Translations under genes and position numbers: made by a program | Notes under the pieces: model-generated | Databases searched by the model: none | What the model was told of the DNA's origin: nothing | The model's input: only the letters and a program-made list of their open reading frames with translations | DNA from: Henckelia pumila | Lineage: Eukaryota; Streptophyta; Magnoliopsida; Lamiales; Gesneriaceae | Direction: 5' to 3' | Length of the DNA: 64,000 nucleotides | Assembly (NCBI RefSeq): GCF_033568475.1 | Contig: NC_133123.1 | Coordinates: forward strand, 25,344,622-25,408,621 | In this document: positions 10,601 through 19,291 of the stretch, one piece after another | Position numbering within the stretch: the stretch's first letter is position 1 | Layout: every line of letters starts with the position of its first letter

Positions 10601-12653
10601 GATAACGGACTAAAACTGAAATATGAAAACATAAAGGACCAAAATCGCAAAGTGACAAACCTACAGGACCAAAAAAGCAATTTTCACTTTTTATATATAT
10701 AAATTATAAGTTAGTATACATGCATGCACTGGTAGCACCGCATACCAGGGGCGGACCCATGTAGGGTTTAGGGGGGCATGGCCCCCCCTCAAATTTTTTA
10801 AAAAAGTATTAGTATATACTTATATTAATTTTTTAATAAAATAAATTATGATACATGTTAATTTTAAATAATATTGATGTATTATATTTCAAAGAAAATA
10901 TGTTTAATAACTAATCAAATAATTGTATAATGAATTATTATGAATTGATGATAATATTTTAACTTTTTTGGTCGTCTTTTAGTTGATATAAAATGACATT
11001 CATGATTGTTTTATCAATTGTATCCAATAACGGAGCCAAATTTTTATCTCTATCCAAACTAAAATTTTCTAAGCTCTCTATTTTTTTATGTGTTGAGCTT
11101 TTATCTTTTTATTTTTAAAATTGTTCACGGGGATATTGACAAAGTTGACTAAATTTAATGTATAAAAAATAGGAATAAAAATTAGGTCGCCCAAGCGACC
11201 ACCCGGGCGAAACAACACATAGCTCTGTCTGTAATTGCGCCCCCGACCAAATTTTCTGGGTTCGCCTCTGCCGCATACCAAAAGTCGCTAATATATATAA
11301 GAAAAGATGGGTAAATTTCCGGTTTGGTCCAAAATATTTGATGTCATTTCCGATTCAGGCCCAAATCATGAATTTAAGGAACTGATTTATTCCCAAATTT
11401 CCCCTCAATTTTCCGTCGATTGTAATGTTAACTTAGATGGATAGCAGAATTTTTTTTTTTTAAAGTTCTCTCCAAAAATTCTCAAATCAATTCCACCCTA
11501 ATATCTTTCAATCTCTTGAACACAATAGCTATACATGCATACACTGCATGCTAAAGATCTCTAGTAATATTATATAGGGAAATATATATGATGTTTCTTC
11601 CATTATAGAACGAAGCAACCAGCTCACATAATAGATAGATATATATGTAAAGATATCATATTTTACTAAATTTTCCCGTTTAACCATAAGGAAGGATTTT
11701 TTGACAAAACTGACGGTAAAGATATTAAGATAGAAGTAGTGTCACAATAGTAGGATAATACCGATTTCTTTATTTATTATCACACAAACTAAATATTTTT
11801 TATTTTATTTTTTAAAAAAATGAAATGATTAATTAGCCATATAATAAGCTAGTCGCAACATAATTTAATAATATTAATTAGTATTTATATTATACCACCA
11901 TATAAGCATGCCATTTAAAAATTTTAGAAAAAAAACTAATTAATTAGCATATATACCTGGGAAGGGAACACCCATAAGGTTGCCATCTCCACTTTTGATA
12001 GCCCTTGTCCGGCCGGCCGTATGATTGGCATGTCAACTGTGGTTGTATGTATGGGCACTCCCATTCCTCGTATATCGGCCACGACTCGTCTCGCACCCAT
12101 AATCCGCGGAATAGATCGCAATTATTTTCACTCTCTCCGATCGCGAATGCTAACTTTTCTACTTCTTGTTTCTCCTCTTATAACACCAAAAAAAAAAAAA
12201 AAAAAAAAAAATTTGTTAAGCTAGGAATTCTGTATAATGGTAACGAGATAAAATTCAAGAAATTTAATTAGGGCATGCATGTAAAAATTGTGTTTTGTAT
12301 GTGTTTGATGAATAAAATTATATAAATTTAATTTTTTTTTTTGAAAAAAAAAAAAAAAAGAAGGTGGAGTCCTGCATGCATGCCAAATATTCCTCACTAG
12401 TGATTCTGGTGAAATGTATGTGAAGATTATGTCATACGAATTTACTTGTGGATGTTGGTATGGTTTGGTCTGGGTGAAAAGGTCGATCCGAAGTGAATTC
12501 CGCGCGGAATATGTAACTCGTAAAGTCTTCACTTTGGAGGATGGTGATGAAAAGGATGAATACTAATAGAGTAAAGATATACGGCGAGATGCGGCCCTTC
12601 CGGAGCAGTGTGGCGGAGGCGGAGGAAGGGGAGGAAGATAATGGTGGCTTCAT
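7663..12653 (-). CDS. Trichome birefringence-like protein (polysaccharide O-acetyltransferase), gene A
   Basis: A TBL family protein of 433 aa encoded by six exons: 12446-12653, 11957-12176, 9377-9548, 8916-9118, 8357-8515 and 7663-8002. All junctions have GT-AG signals and the frame stays open. The N-terminus is a short Ser/Pro-rich cytosolic tail followed by one membrane anchor, as in type II Golgi proteins. The TBL domain has Cys-rich blocks ([10 protein letters not shown]), the catalytic GDS motif at residues 162-164 in [13 protein letters not shown], and the DCVHW (DxxH) motif with D409 and H412. These enzymes are known to transfer acetyl groups to xylan or other wall glycans. Sequence feel points to the TBL28-35/ESK1 group, TBL33 being my best guess. 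It is the most diverged of the three copies. Intron 2 holds three transposons (9721-10024, 10373-10687, 10746-11270), yet all exons are intact. Confidence 0.9.
8041..8290. mobile_element. Possible MITE remnant in TBL A intron 5
   Basis: The left part has 'gtgatgttatcggtcaattcccg'-like sequence and the right part has 'gaggaccaaaaatataaaatgag'-like sequence. This echoes the inverted layout of the local Mutator-type MITE family, with a central 'gtgacacc' and 'aacatggagtcg'. Arms are degraded and no target duplication was found. Confidence 0.3.
8680..8890. repeat. hAT-like repeat remnant in TBL A intron 4
   Basis: This stretch is richer in GC than its neighbours and has repeated gggttgg, 'caacccg' and 'gggtcggc' words. 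The composition resembles the well-bounded hAT element at 49768-50088. Ends and target duplication could not be defined, so it is only a probable fragment. Confidence 0.35.
9721..10024. mobile_element. MITE with ~25-bp terminal inverted repeats in TBL A intron 2
   Basis: The left end agggaaaaataagttttttg pairs with the right end, whose complement reads agggaaaataagttttttgg. Further inward both arms carry 'ttttggt' and 'acatt/attaact' words. A target duplication is not clean (ataaagtta against taaagcaag). It belongs to the same broad long-inverted-repeat class as 6488-6800 and is non-coding. Confidence 0.6.
10373..10687. mobile_element. Mutator-type MITE in TBL A intron 2
   Basis: The left arm (gggaaacatgcaattttggt, 'tatgtttgttattttgcgatttcgg') is the inverted partner of the right arm ('aaatcgcaaagtgacaaac', 'ggaccaaaaaagcaattttcac'). 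The core contains tandem 'cacgtcagctcaacatcagc' words typical of this family. The flanks are T-rich, so the target duplication cannot be judged. Confidence 0.65.
10746..11270. mobile_element. Non-autonomous hAT element with 8-bp target duplication
   Basis: The left terminus CAGGGGCGGACCCA pairs with the right terminus, whose complement is CAGAGGCGAACCCA, a 14-bp imperfect inverted repeat. A perfect 8-bp direct repeat, ccgcatac, flanks the element at 10738-10745 and 11271-11278. An 8-bp duplication and a CA(G)RGG terminus are hallmarks of hAT transposons. The 525-bp interior is AT-rich and encodes nothing. It sits in intron 2 of TBL gene A, just outside the MITE at 10373-10687. Confidence 0.85.
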
Positions 12654-12728
12654 TTGTTTGAGTATTACATGTAAAGGGAGAGAAGATAGTTTGGAGAAAT
12701 TTATTCTTCTTTGGTTGAATTGGTGGTG

Positions 12729-12738
12729 CATATATATG
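12729..12738 (-). promoter_or_regulatory. Probable TATA box of TBL gene A
   Basis: On the minus strand catatatatg lies about 76 nt upstream of the TBL A start codon. TBL gene B has a comparable TATA tract about 70 nt upstream of its start. The shared position supports the call, but the motif is simple in an AT-rich region. Confidence 0.4.
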
Positions 12739-12739
12739 T

Positions 12740-13370
12740 TCCACAATGGATGGAATCATGAAATCATGTATTGGAATAAAACCTATAGATTTTAAGAAAA
12801 TTAAATGTTACAGGTGAAGTTTCTAAATTTAATTTTATATTTTCATGGTGTCAAAATATTGCTTCAGTAGTATGTATTTTGTTTGTTTGTTTTTTTTTAA
12901 CGAAACTTTTTAAAAAGTGAGAATGATTAAGAGCAAACTTGCATGTGACTTAATCGTGTTACCTGAATTAATTTCGAATATTTAGGTGAATAATTATGTG
13001 GAGTAGGAAAGTTTAATTAACATTAATCTTGAAAAATATGTTTCTCTTTTTAGGATTTAAGATCACAAAATATCTTGGAAATTTAGGATTTTAGTCTTAA
13101 AAAGAAAACTAGCATGCTTTATTAAGACAAAGTTAACAGCATACACGTTTCTCATCCAATAAATCAAAATGGTATTCCTACTCTGTAATGAATACATAAT
13201 TTATGAATTGCATTGATCAATTTCTTGGGCCAAAAAATAATAACATATTAATTCATATTTCCTTCTAAAGATCAACATGCAATACAAACATCCATCCCAG
13301 TTCCCAACTCGCAGAGCTGGAGAGGCTTCATGTTATATATAAATAAATATAAATAGTACTAGTAATCAGG
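12740..13370. other. Upstream region of TBL gene A
   Basis: No gene is supported. AT-rich sequence with no bounded repeat. Promoter elements of TBL A beyond the TATA tract are expected here but none stands out. Confidence 0.5.
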
Positions 13371-13470
13371 AGAATTGCAATTTTCGTCTTATAATTGTTT
13401 GTTTATTTATTTAATTTTTTTAGCTAATTTTAGTCATGGATGATGTTGTTAAAATTGTTCATCAATACTA

Positions 13471-14262
13471 TGTGTTTGGTTCCATGGATATCATAGAATT
13501 TGGTGGGATTTGGATTTTCAAATCCCATTTTGAGCGTTTGGTATAATGGAATTTTAAAATGGGATTGGTGTTTGGTGGGGTTTGATGGAATTTGATATAA
13601 CTAAATGAAATCTTGGAAAAAATGAAAAGATTTCATGGGATTTCATGGGATTTGGGTTATACACACAAAATAAATTTTTTTTTCTTTTCAAACCAACTAA
13701 AAATATCATGTCCTCAAAAAATAATACATTTAATTCATAAATATTTTATCATACAATTGAAAAAATTATTTTGAAACAATTTTAAAATATTTGTATATTT
13801 TAAAAATTATGTAGATTTTTTTTAACAATGAACTTCAATTATTTTTAATGCTAAAAACTTAATTTATCATTATTTGATGACTTTATCTCAATTTTCTTTT
13901 GATGAAATTTTTTTCATTATCAAAAAATTTATTTACGAAAAATAAATATTTTTTTAATATTTATAAATTATTTTATTAAATACCATGTATAAAAAAATAT
14001 ATGTGACTATTAAATATTATTAATAAGAAAGATATTTTTTTTAAAAAATAAATAAAACAAAAATTTTTAAATTTAAAATTAGATTAATTTTAAGTATCAA
14101 ATCCAATTCCTAAATAACATTAGCCCAAACACTAAAATGAAATTCCCAATCCAAGAATTCCAATTCCAATTCCAAATCCAATTTCAATTCCAATTCCAAT
14201 TCCAATTCTAAATCCAAATCCAATTCCAATTTCAATTCCAATTCCCATTTTTTACTATTCCA
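13471..14262. repeat. Low-complexity repeat block with (GGAATT/GGATTT)-type words
   Basis: The left side is rich in 'ggatttgg' and 'gggattt', with gtgtttgg words. The right side (14126-14255) is an array of caattcc and 'caaatcc' hexamers on the opposite strand. The two sides are roughly complementary, suggesting a foldback element whose arms expanded as a degenerate microsatellite. No target duplication was found. Confidence 0.45.
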
Positions 14263-14529
14263 AGTGTTGATATACTCAAAGCCGTTCCTATTTGGAGGCC
14301 GAAGAGTCGTCCTGTGACACCCGAAGCCAAAAAGTCCTAGGGCGGTACATGGTCCGCAATATGGGTGGTTAATACCTGAAAGATGGAAACTCCACCAAAG
14401 AATGGGCGACGGGTGACATGAATGAACCGATCCCGTGCCGAAATGAGAGGGGATTCTGAGACTGTGTAGGTATGGGACTACATAGTTGAGGAGAGCTTAA
14501 AAGATTTCATATGTACTGCTCATATCAAG

Positions 14530-14640
14530 AAGGTGCATCTTCTTTTCGGAAGCTCATCACATAAGAACTCCAAAGTTAAGCGTGCTTGACTTGGGGCAAT
14601 TATAGGATGGGTGACCCCCTGGGAAGTTTCCAGGGTGCGT
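14530..14640 (+). promoter_or_regulatory. 5S rRNA-like segment in Cassandra LTR 1
   Basis: The words agttaagcgtgc and 'aggatgggtgacc...ctgggaag' match the internal RNA polymerase III promoter region (A box and C box) of plant 5S rRNA. In Cassandra this region is known to be able to drive transcription. It is degenerate relative to a true 5S gene. Confidence 0.85.
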
Positions 14641-14985
14641 GTGAGTGAGGACATAAGCACGCTGAAAAGACTCGTCTTGATACAGTGGGTCGTTACAAAT
14701 GGTATCAGAGCCTGACCTCTCCCAGTACGGTGTGGTTCGAGGACGAACCAAGCGGAAGCTGGTGGGCATGTGACACCCGAAGCCAAAAAGTCCTAGGGCG
14801 GTACATGGTCCGCAATATGGGTGGTTAATACCTGAAAGATGGAAACTCCACCAAAGAATGGGCGACGGGTGACATGAATGAACCGATCCCGTGCCGAAAT
14901 GAGAGGGGATTCTGAGACTGTGTAGGTATGGGACTACATAGTTGAGGAGAGCTTAAAAGATTTCATATGTACTGCTCATATCAAG

Positions 14986-15096
14986 AAGGTGCATCTTCTT
15001 TTCGGAAGCTCATCACATAAGAACTCCAAAGTTAAGCGTGCTTGACTTGGGGCAATTATAGGATGGGTGACCCCCTGGGAAGTTTTCAGGGTGCGT
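14986..15096 (+). promoter_or_regulatory. 5S rRNA-like segment in Cassandra LTR 2
   Basis: Same 5S-related segment as in LTR 1, offset by 456 bp, with a single base difference in the stretch after the C box. Confidence 0.85.
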
Positions 15097-16243
15097 GTGA
15101 GTGAGGACATAAGCACGCTGAAAAGACTCGTCTTGATACAGTGGGGCGTTACACGTCCGACTCGGGCCCATTTTTTTTTCAAGGGCCCATTATTTTGAAA
15201 AAAAAATTATTTATTTTATAAAAGTGTAAATTGATCCAATATAAATTAATTATTCTTGGATTTTTTTCATTCATATCTCAGAAAATTATTTTTTCTTTGC
15301 TTACTGCCTAATATAAACTTTCTTTTTTTATTTCTGGGCTTTTTGATAAATTTATTTATGAAGTTTATTATTCATATGTCTCTTGATAATTTTTTTCAAA
15401 TATAAATAATTTTTCTCGTGCCCAATATAAACAAAAAACATTTGTATTCCCTAAATTTATCATATATTAATGTAGTGGACCAATATAAAAACATATTTTC
15501 TGACTCATAAGAGTTGTTTTGATATTAATGAGCACGATTTATTTTCGGAATTGACATTCTTTAAATTCTCATTACCAAGAAAACAAAATCGACAATGGAT
15601 TTAGTGAATTACTTGAAAAAAAAATTGATAGATATTTCTCAAATACTCATATTGCTTATAAAATCTTGTTGAATATACTTTTTACAGTTGTAAGTGCAAA
15701 ACAAAATTTCTCAAATTTAAATTTTTCAAAACATTTCCTCAATAAACCATGTTATATGAAAAGATTGAATGAATTGGTTATGCTATTAATTGAGAAAAAA
15801 CATTTTTGAACAATTTGATAAATATTGTTAGCTCTAAACTGTTAGACGAGTTGTTTTATAGTAATCATTTTGTACATGTTTGATCTTATTACTCAATTAA
15901 AATAAAAATATTTTGACTATTGCACATTTTCTAAATCGAAAAATTTGTTATTAGTCTAAAAGAATATAAACACACTATATAATTTAGAGGCTTCTTTTAA
16001 AAGTTAGACTCAGGCCAAAAAACTGTTAGGATCGGCCCTGGATATACTAACACCACACGTACACATAAGTGTCACGTACCTCAGCACAAGGACATTAATA
16101 ATTTAATATGCATTATATTGACATCACATGAACGTGAGGCGTCATGTCGGAAAAAAAGAACCATAATTGCAAAAATTATAAAAATAATAAAAAAACTCAA
16201 ATTTGACAACGTAGATAAATAAAATCGTTGGCAAGTAAATGAC

Positions 16244-16248
<5 letters not shown>

Positions 16249-16287
<39 letters not shown>

Positions 16288-16318
16288 CAATTTTAATTAT
16301 ATAAATGTCATTTACTTG

Positions 16319-16356
<38 letters not shown>
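16249..16356. repeat. (AT)n tracts at the left edge of the Sirevirus
   Basis: Two AT microsatellites (about 16249-16286 and 16320-16356) flank the block 'aacaattttaattatat' plus 'aaatgtcatttacttgc'. The same block recurs on the other side of the retrotransposon (27507-27541). An inverted copy, ggcaagtaaatgacattt, lies just left at 16223. Confidence 0.85.
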
Positions 16357-16360
<4 letters not shown>

Positions 16361-17629
16361 GGATCGGTTCAGAGGGTAGAGGGGGGGTGAATACACTCTA
16401 AAACTTATTTTATTTCTTTTCAAAATGATCAAGTGAAGTTTAGTTCACTTAATCTGTTTTCTCAACTTCTAAAACGGTTTGAACAACTTAAATAGTGCGG
16501 AAATAGTTCAGAGGTTTTAGTGATGCAAAGGCAAGTTACAACACGATGTATGAGCAATATGTAAGATAAATATGCAGTAAAGAATGAGGCACGATTTATG
16601 GAAGTTCGAAGGCTTAATCCTTCTACGTCTCCCCTTCTTCCACTTAGGAAGGAATTCACTAGAAGACTTTGGTTATTACAACGTCTTGCAATACACCCAC
16701 TTACTTAGGACTTATCCAATGCCTAATCCGAAACTCCTAGATTTACACAGATAAGATTCTCAGTTCTTATCAGACTGATGGAAGCTTTCAGAGTAGCTTC
16801 AAGTCTCTTCAATTAATGAATACAGTCCGGCTGAGCTTCTCAAACTGCAGAGCGGTCGAGAGGCTTGGAAACCCTAGGATGATCCTTGAAGATCAGATAT
16901 GTAAACTGTAGGCGAGGGTTTATTTGAGCAGCAAGTGAATGATCTTGTAAGTGTGCTCAAGTATTGCTTCAGTATATCAGATGAGGACTTCTGATAGTAT
17001 TCAAGTGATTGAGTTGATTGAGATTTTTCGTGTTGCTTGTCTTCTTCTTTTGTCTTGAGCAATCTTTCCTTTATATAGGTCAATCATCAACGTCTTTATT
17101 TTGAACGTTCTGATGCTGCATTGAATTCACATTTAATGCTTCATAAATGCATTGATGATTCTGCATGAAGATCGTACTCTTCTTTAAATGCAGACAACTT
17201 CCAGGATCCAAAACTGGTATAAAGGGTCGAATGCTTTATCTGTAGCCATTCTGCGTTTTTGCCATTTTAGTGCAACTTGTTGTCTCGATGCAAGAGTCAA
17301 CAGATCTTCTGATACGCCGGTTCTGCTTTTGATAAAAGATCTTGCAAAGAACGTCTTGTCTCAAGTATTTGTCTTGAGATATCTTGATAAACTGTTGACT
17401 TTCTTTCGGTAGAGAGATTTATCCTCTGCTGGTTTGAATAACCAGTCGATAGGCTTGTGACTGCAACCGGTCGAGAGACAAAGGCGGTTGACAAGCTTCC
17501 GGTAGACAACTTGAAAGGTTTAGACGGTTGCGGTAGGAGTTGTAGTAAATTCCTGAAGTACAAAAGATTGGTAGCACATTCCTATACAATGAGTTGTTGT
17601 TTGTTATCACCAAAATGTCGGATTCAACA
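16356..17629 (-). repeat. Sirevirus 3' LTR
   Basis: This 1274-bp LTR lies at the 3' end of the minus-strand element. On the minus strand it starts TGTTGAATCC and ends GATCCCAACA. Near the end it has the 'gtgtattcaccccc' word that is also present in the solo LTR at 50862-52839. Confidence 0.93.
17069..17080 (-). promoter_or_regulatory. TATA box in Sirevirus 3' LTR
   Basis: The minus strand reads cctatataaagg. The right LTR has the same motif at the equivalent place, which is the copy that would drive the element. Confidence 0.6.
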
Positions 17630-17644
17630 ATTTCCCCCTTTTTG
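17630..17644 (-). other. Polypurine tract
   Basis: The minus strand reads aaaaagggggaaat directly against the 3' LTR, the expected position for the plus-strand primer. A near copy lies at 17912-17925 within the last codons of the extra ORF. Confidence 0.85.
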
Positions 17645-17806
17645 GTGATGACAAAACTTAAGTGCTCCAAGAACAATATGAAAGCATTAAAATGAACTTC
17701 ATTGAGAGAATGAATTTCATTAATTACAATAAGCATTCTTATTACACCTACTGAAGAAAAACAAAAAAGAGATGCAGCTGCGATAAGTAAAGAAGAGACA
17801 AGTTGT

Positions 17807-19261
17807 TCATCTTTTGAACCAACTGGCTCCTCCTGACCTATCGCCTTCTCTTCTTCTTCTGTCGGCTTCTTCCTCACGTCTTCTTGCCTCTGCTGCTCTT
17901 CGTTGCTCTTCTTCCCCCTTTTTGGCATCACCTTGGTTGAGTCGAAGGATGATCTCAGTGAGTTGAGTGCCAAGGCAGGCTTGCATAGTATCAATTTTTG
18001 CATCTAGTTGAGCAAGTAGAGTAGCTTGCATAGTGTCCATCCGATCATTCAACTGCCTATGAAGGCGGTTTTCGGATCTGACAACTTGTTCGGAGACGGT
18101 AGAGAGCGTATTGATTTGAGTGCGATGATGGGCAGTGATCTCTTTGGACAGGTGAGCAAGGTCTCGAGACACGGTCTCAAAATGCCGAATCATCGTCTGG
18201 CGTGAATTGTCAACCGATAAGGATGAGTTTGTGATGTCTTGTGAGAAGGATCGAACTATTTGCATGAGCTCATGAAGCCTATTTATCAAAGTATGATCCA
18301 GAGCTGCGGCCATGGCTTCAATTAATGAGTCATCAGTCGGAAGCATTTGACTCTGTGTGTCATTCCTTGGTGAAACCGGGCCAGACGCAAGATGATGTGG
18401 TGCTGGTGATCTGGCTGGTGAGCTAGCTGATGGACCTTCCAATAGTGGTACAGTTGGAGATGTAGGAGTCTCGACTGCAGCCAAGATGGTTGGTGGAGTA
18501 GCAGGATCAGCACTCGGTTCATCCATTAGGAGATCTTCCACAAACTTTTCAGTAGATGGAGACGGTTGAAGTGCTGGGTCAGCATCAGTCATTGGCTGTT
18601 CTGGAGGTGCAAGTGATACAATAGTGCTTGGTATCTCTGTTGGGGGCACTACTGCTTCACTGCTGCAAGGAGCTTCTGTCACAGAGGTGACAGGAATCTC
18701 TTTTTCAATCACTTCGAAAGAATCTTGTGGACGACTGGGAGAGGTGTGAGCGGTCGTCGCTGGAGATGAGTGAGCAGGCACAGCTGCTTCCGGTTGAATT
18801 ACTGCTTGGACTGCGGTTGAGGCGGGGTCGACCGATGAAGATGCTCCCACAATCGATCCTAGGGCGGATGACTGAAACAGGTCAGCAGTGATGAGACCGG
18901 TCAGAATCCCATCTGAAAGAGTAAGAGCAGAGACGTCTTCTTCACCCTGATCTTGGGTAAGAAAAGTCTTCATCATCACCTGTGCTTCCAGTCCATAAGC
19001 CTGTAAACAAGCTGCTGAAGCTGCCGTTTTTACGTTGTTAAGAGCTTGGAAGTGCTGAAGTAGTTGAGTGATTTGACGTAGACTATTCTGTAGTCCAGTC
19101 AGAATCACAAAGTCATCGGCGGCGGTAGGACTCTTGGATTTGAAGTTCTTGACACGCTCATTAATCAACAGAGATAACAGGCTTCCTCGAAGCTTCAAGT
19201 CGATGAGCTGTCTTCTTCCCAGAGCCTCCACGATGTCTTTAGTGTCAGCAAAAAGAAGCAT
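17807..19261 (-). CDS. Sirevirus extra ORF, C-terminal part (envelope-like position)
   Basis: A 484-aa reading frame on the coding strand of the element, between RNase H and the 3' LTR. The middle (about residues 150-300) is rich in Pro, Ser, Thr and Ala. The C-terminal third is predicted by eye to be coiled coil (heptad-like Leu/Ile spacing from about 320 to 440) and ends in a basic Arg/Glu-rich tail. Sireviruses such as SIRE1 carry an envelope-like ORF with a coiled coil at this position, so that role is the family expectation. Direct homology is not shown. It is in the same frame as the ORF at 19292-20569, separated only by a TAG and ten codons, so the two are probably one gene. The last codons overlap a second polypurine-like tract. 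Confidence 0.7.
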   Translation of the reverse strand: MLLFADTKDIVEALGRRQLIDLKLRGSLLSLLINERVKNFKSKSPTAADDFVILTGLQNSLRQITQLLQHFQALNNVKTAASAACLQAYGLEAQVMMKTFLTQDQGEEDVSALTLSDGILTGLITADLFQSSALGSIVGASSSVDPASTAVQAVIQPEAAVPAHSSPATTAHTSPSRPQDSFEVIEKEIPVTSVTEAPCSSEAVVPPTEIPSTIVSLAPPEQPMTDADPALQPSPSTEKFVEDLLMDEPSADPATPPTILAAVETPTSPTVPLLEGPSASSPARSPAPHHLASGPVSPRNDTQSQMLPTDDSLIEAMAAALDHTLINRLHELMQIVRSFSQDITNSSLSVDNSRQTMIRHFETVSRDLAHLSKEITAHHRTQINTLSTVSEQVVRSENRLHRQLNDRMDTMQATLLAQLDAKIDTMQACLGTQLTEIILRLNQGDAKKGEEEQRRAAEARRREEEADRRRREGDRSGGASWFKR

Positions 19262-19291
19262 CTTTTGCTCAATAACATTCAGAGCTTTCCA

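Larger units (their letters stand above)
14313..15153 (+). mobile_element. Cassandra TRIM retrotransposon
   Basis: Two 385-bp LTRs (14313-14697 and 14769-15153) begin tgtgacaccc and end cgttaca. They enclose only 71 bp of interior, which starts with the TGGTATCAGAGCC primer-binding site (14700-14712). The LTRs carry a sequence related to 5S rRNA, which is diagnostic of Cassandra. The target duplication is perfect: cgtcc at 14308-14312 and 15154-15158. I count two mismatches between the LTRs, so the insertion is recent. It encodes no protein and depends on other elements to move. It lies inside the hAT element at 14277-16040. Confidence 0.93.
14277..16040. mobile_element. Non-autonomous hAT element carrying a Cassandra insertion
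   Basis: The left terminus CAAAGCCGTTCCTA pairs imperfectly with the right terminus, whose complement is CAGGGCCGATCCTA. A perfect 8-bp repeat, gatatact, flanks it at 14269-14276 and 16041-16048, as expected for hAT. Without the Cassandra element and its duplication (14313-15158) the host element is about 0.9 kb. The AT-rich interior has no transposase. Confidence 0.8.
13371..16230. mobile_element. MITE-like element split by nested insertions
   Basis: The left half ('gagaattgcaattttcgtctta', near 13371) and the right half ('aaccataattgcaaaaatt', ending near 16230) look like the two arms of the local Mutator-type MITE family. They are separated by about 2.6 kb that contains the low-complexity block and the hAT/Cassandra nest. 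The reconstruction is approximate, because the arms are diverged and the target duplication was not resolved. Confidence 0.35.

Noticed and set aside
7663-12653. TBL gene A as a pseudogene because its ORFs are scattered over 5 kb
   Set aside because: All six exons join through GT-AG introns in consistent phase with no stop, and both catalytic motifs are present.
14126-14255. Telomere-like or satellite array
   Set aside because: The caattcc-type hexamers are not telomeric and are degenerate; they read as a low-complexity arm of a foldback block.
14530-15096. Two 5S rRNA genes
   Set aside because: The 5S-like segments lie in paired 385-bp LTRs with a primer-binding site and a target duplication and are degenerate, so they are Cassandra LTRs.
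17419-18003. 194-aa minus-strand ORF overlapping the Sirevirus 3' LTR
   Set aside because: It runs from the polypurine region into the LTR in a different frame from the 484-aa ORF; it is a by-product of the overlapping sequence.
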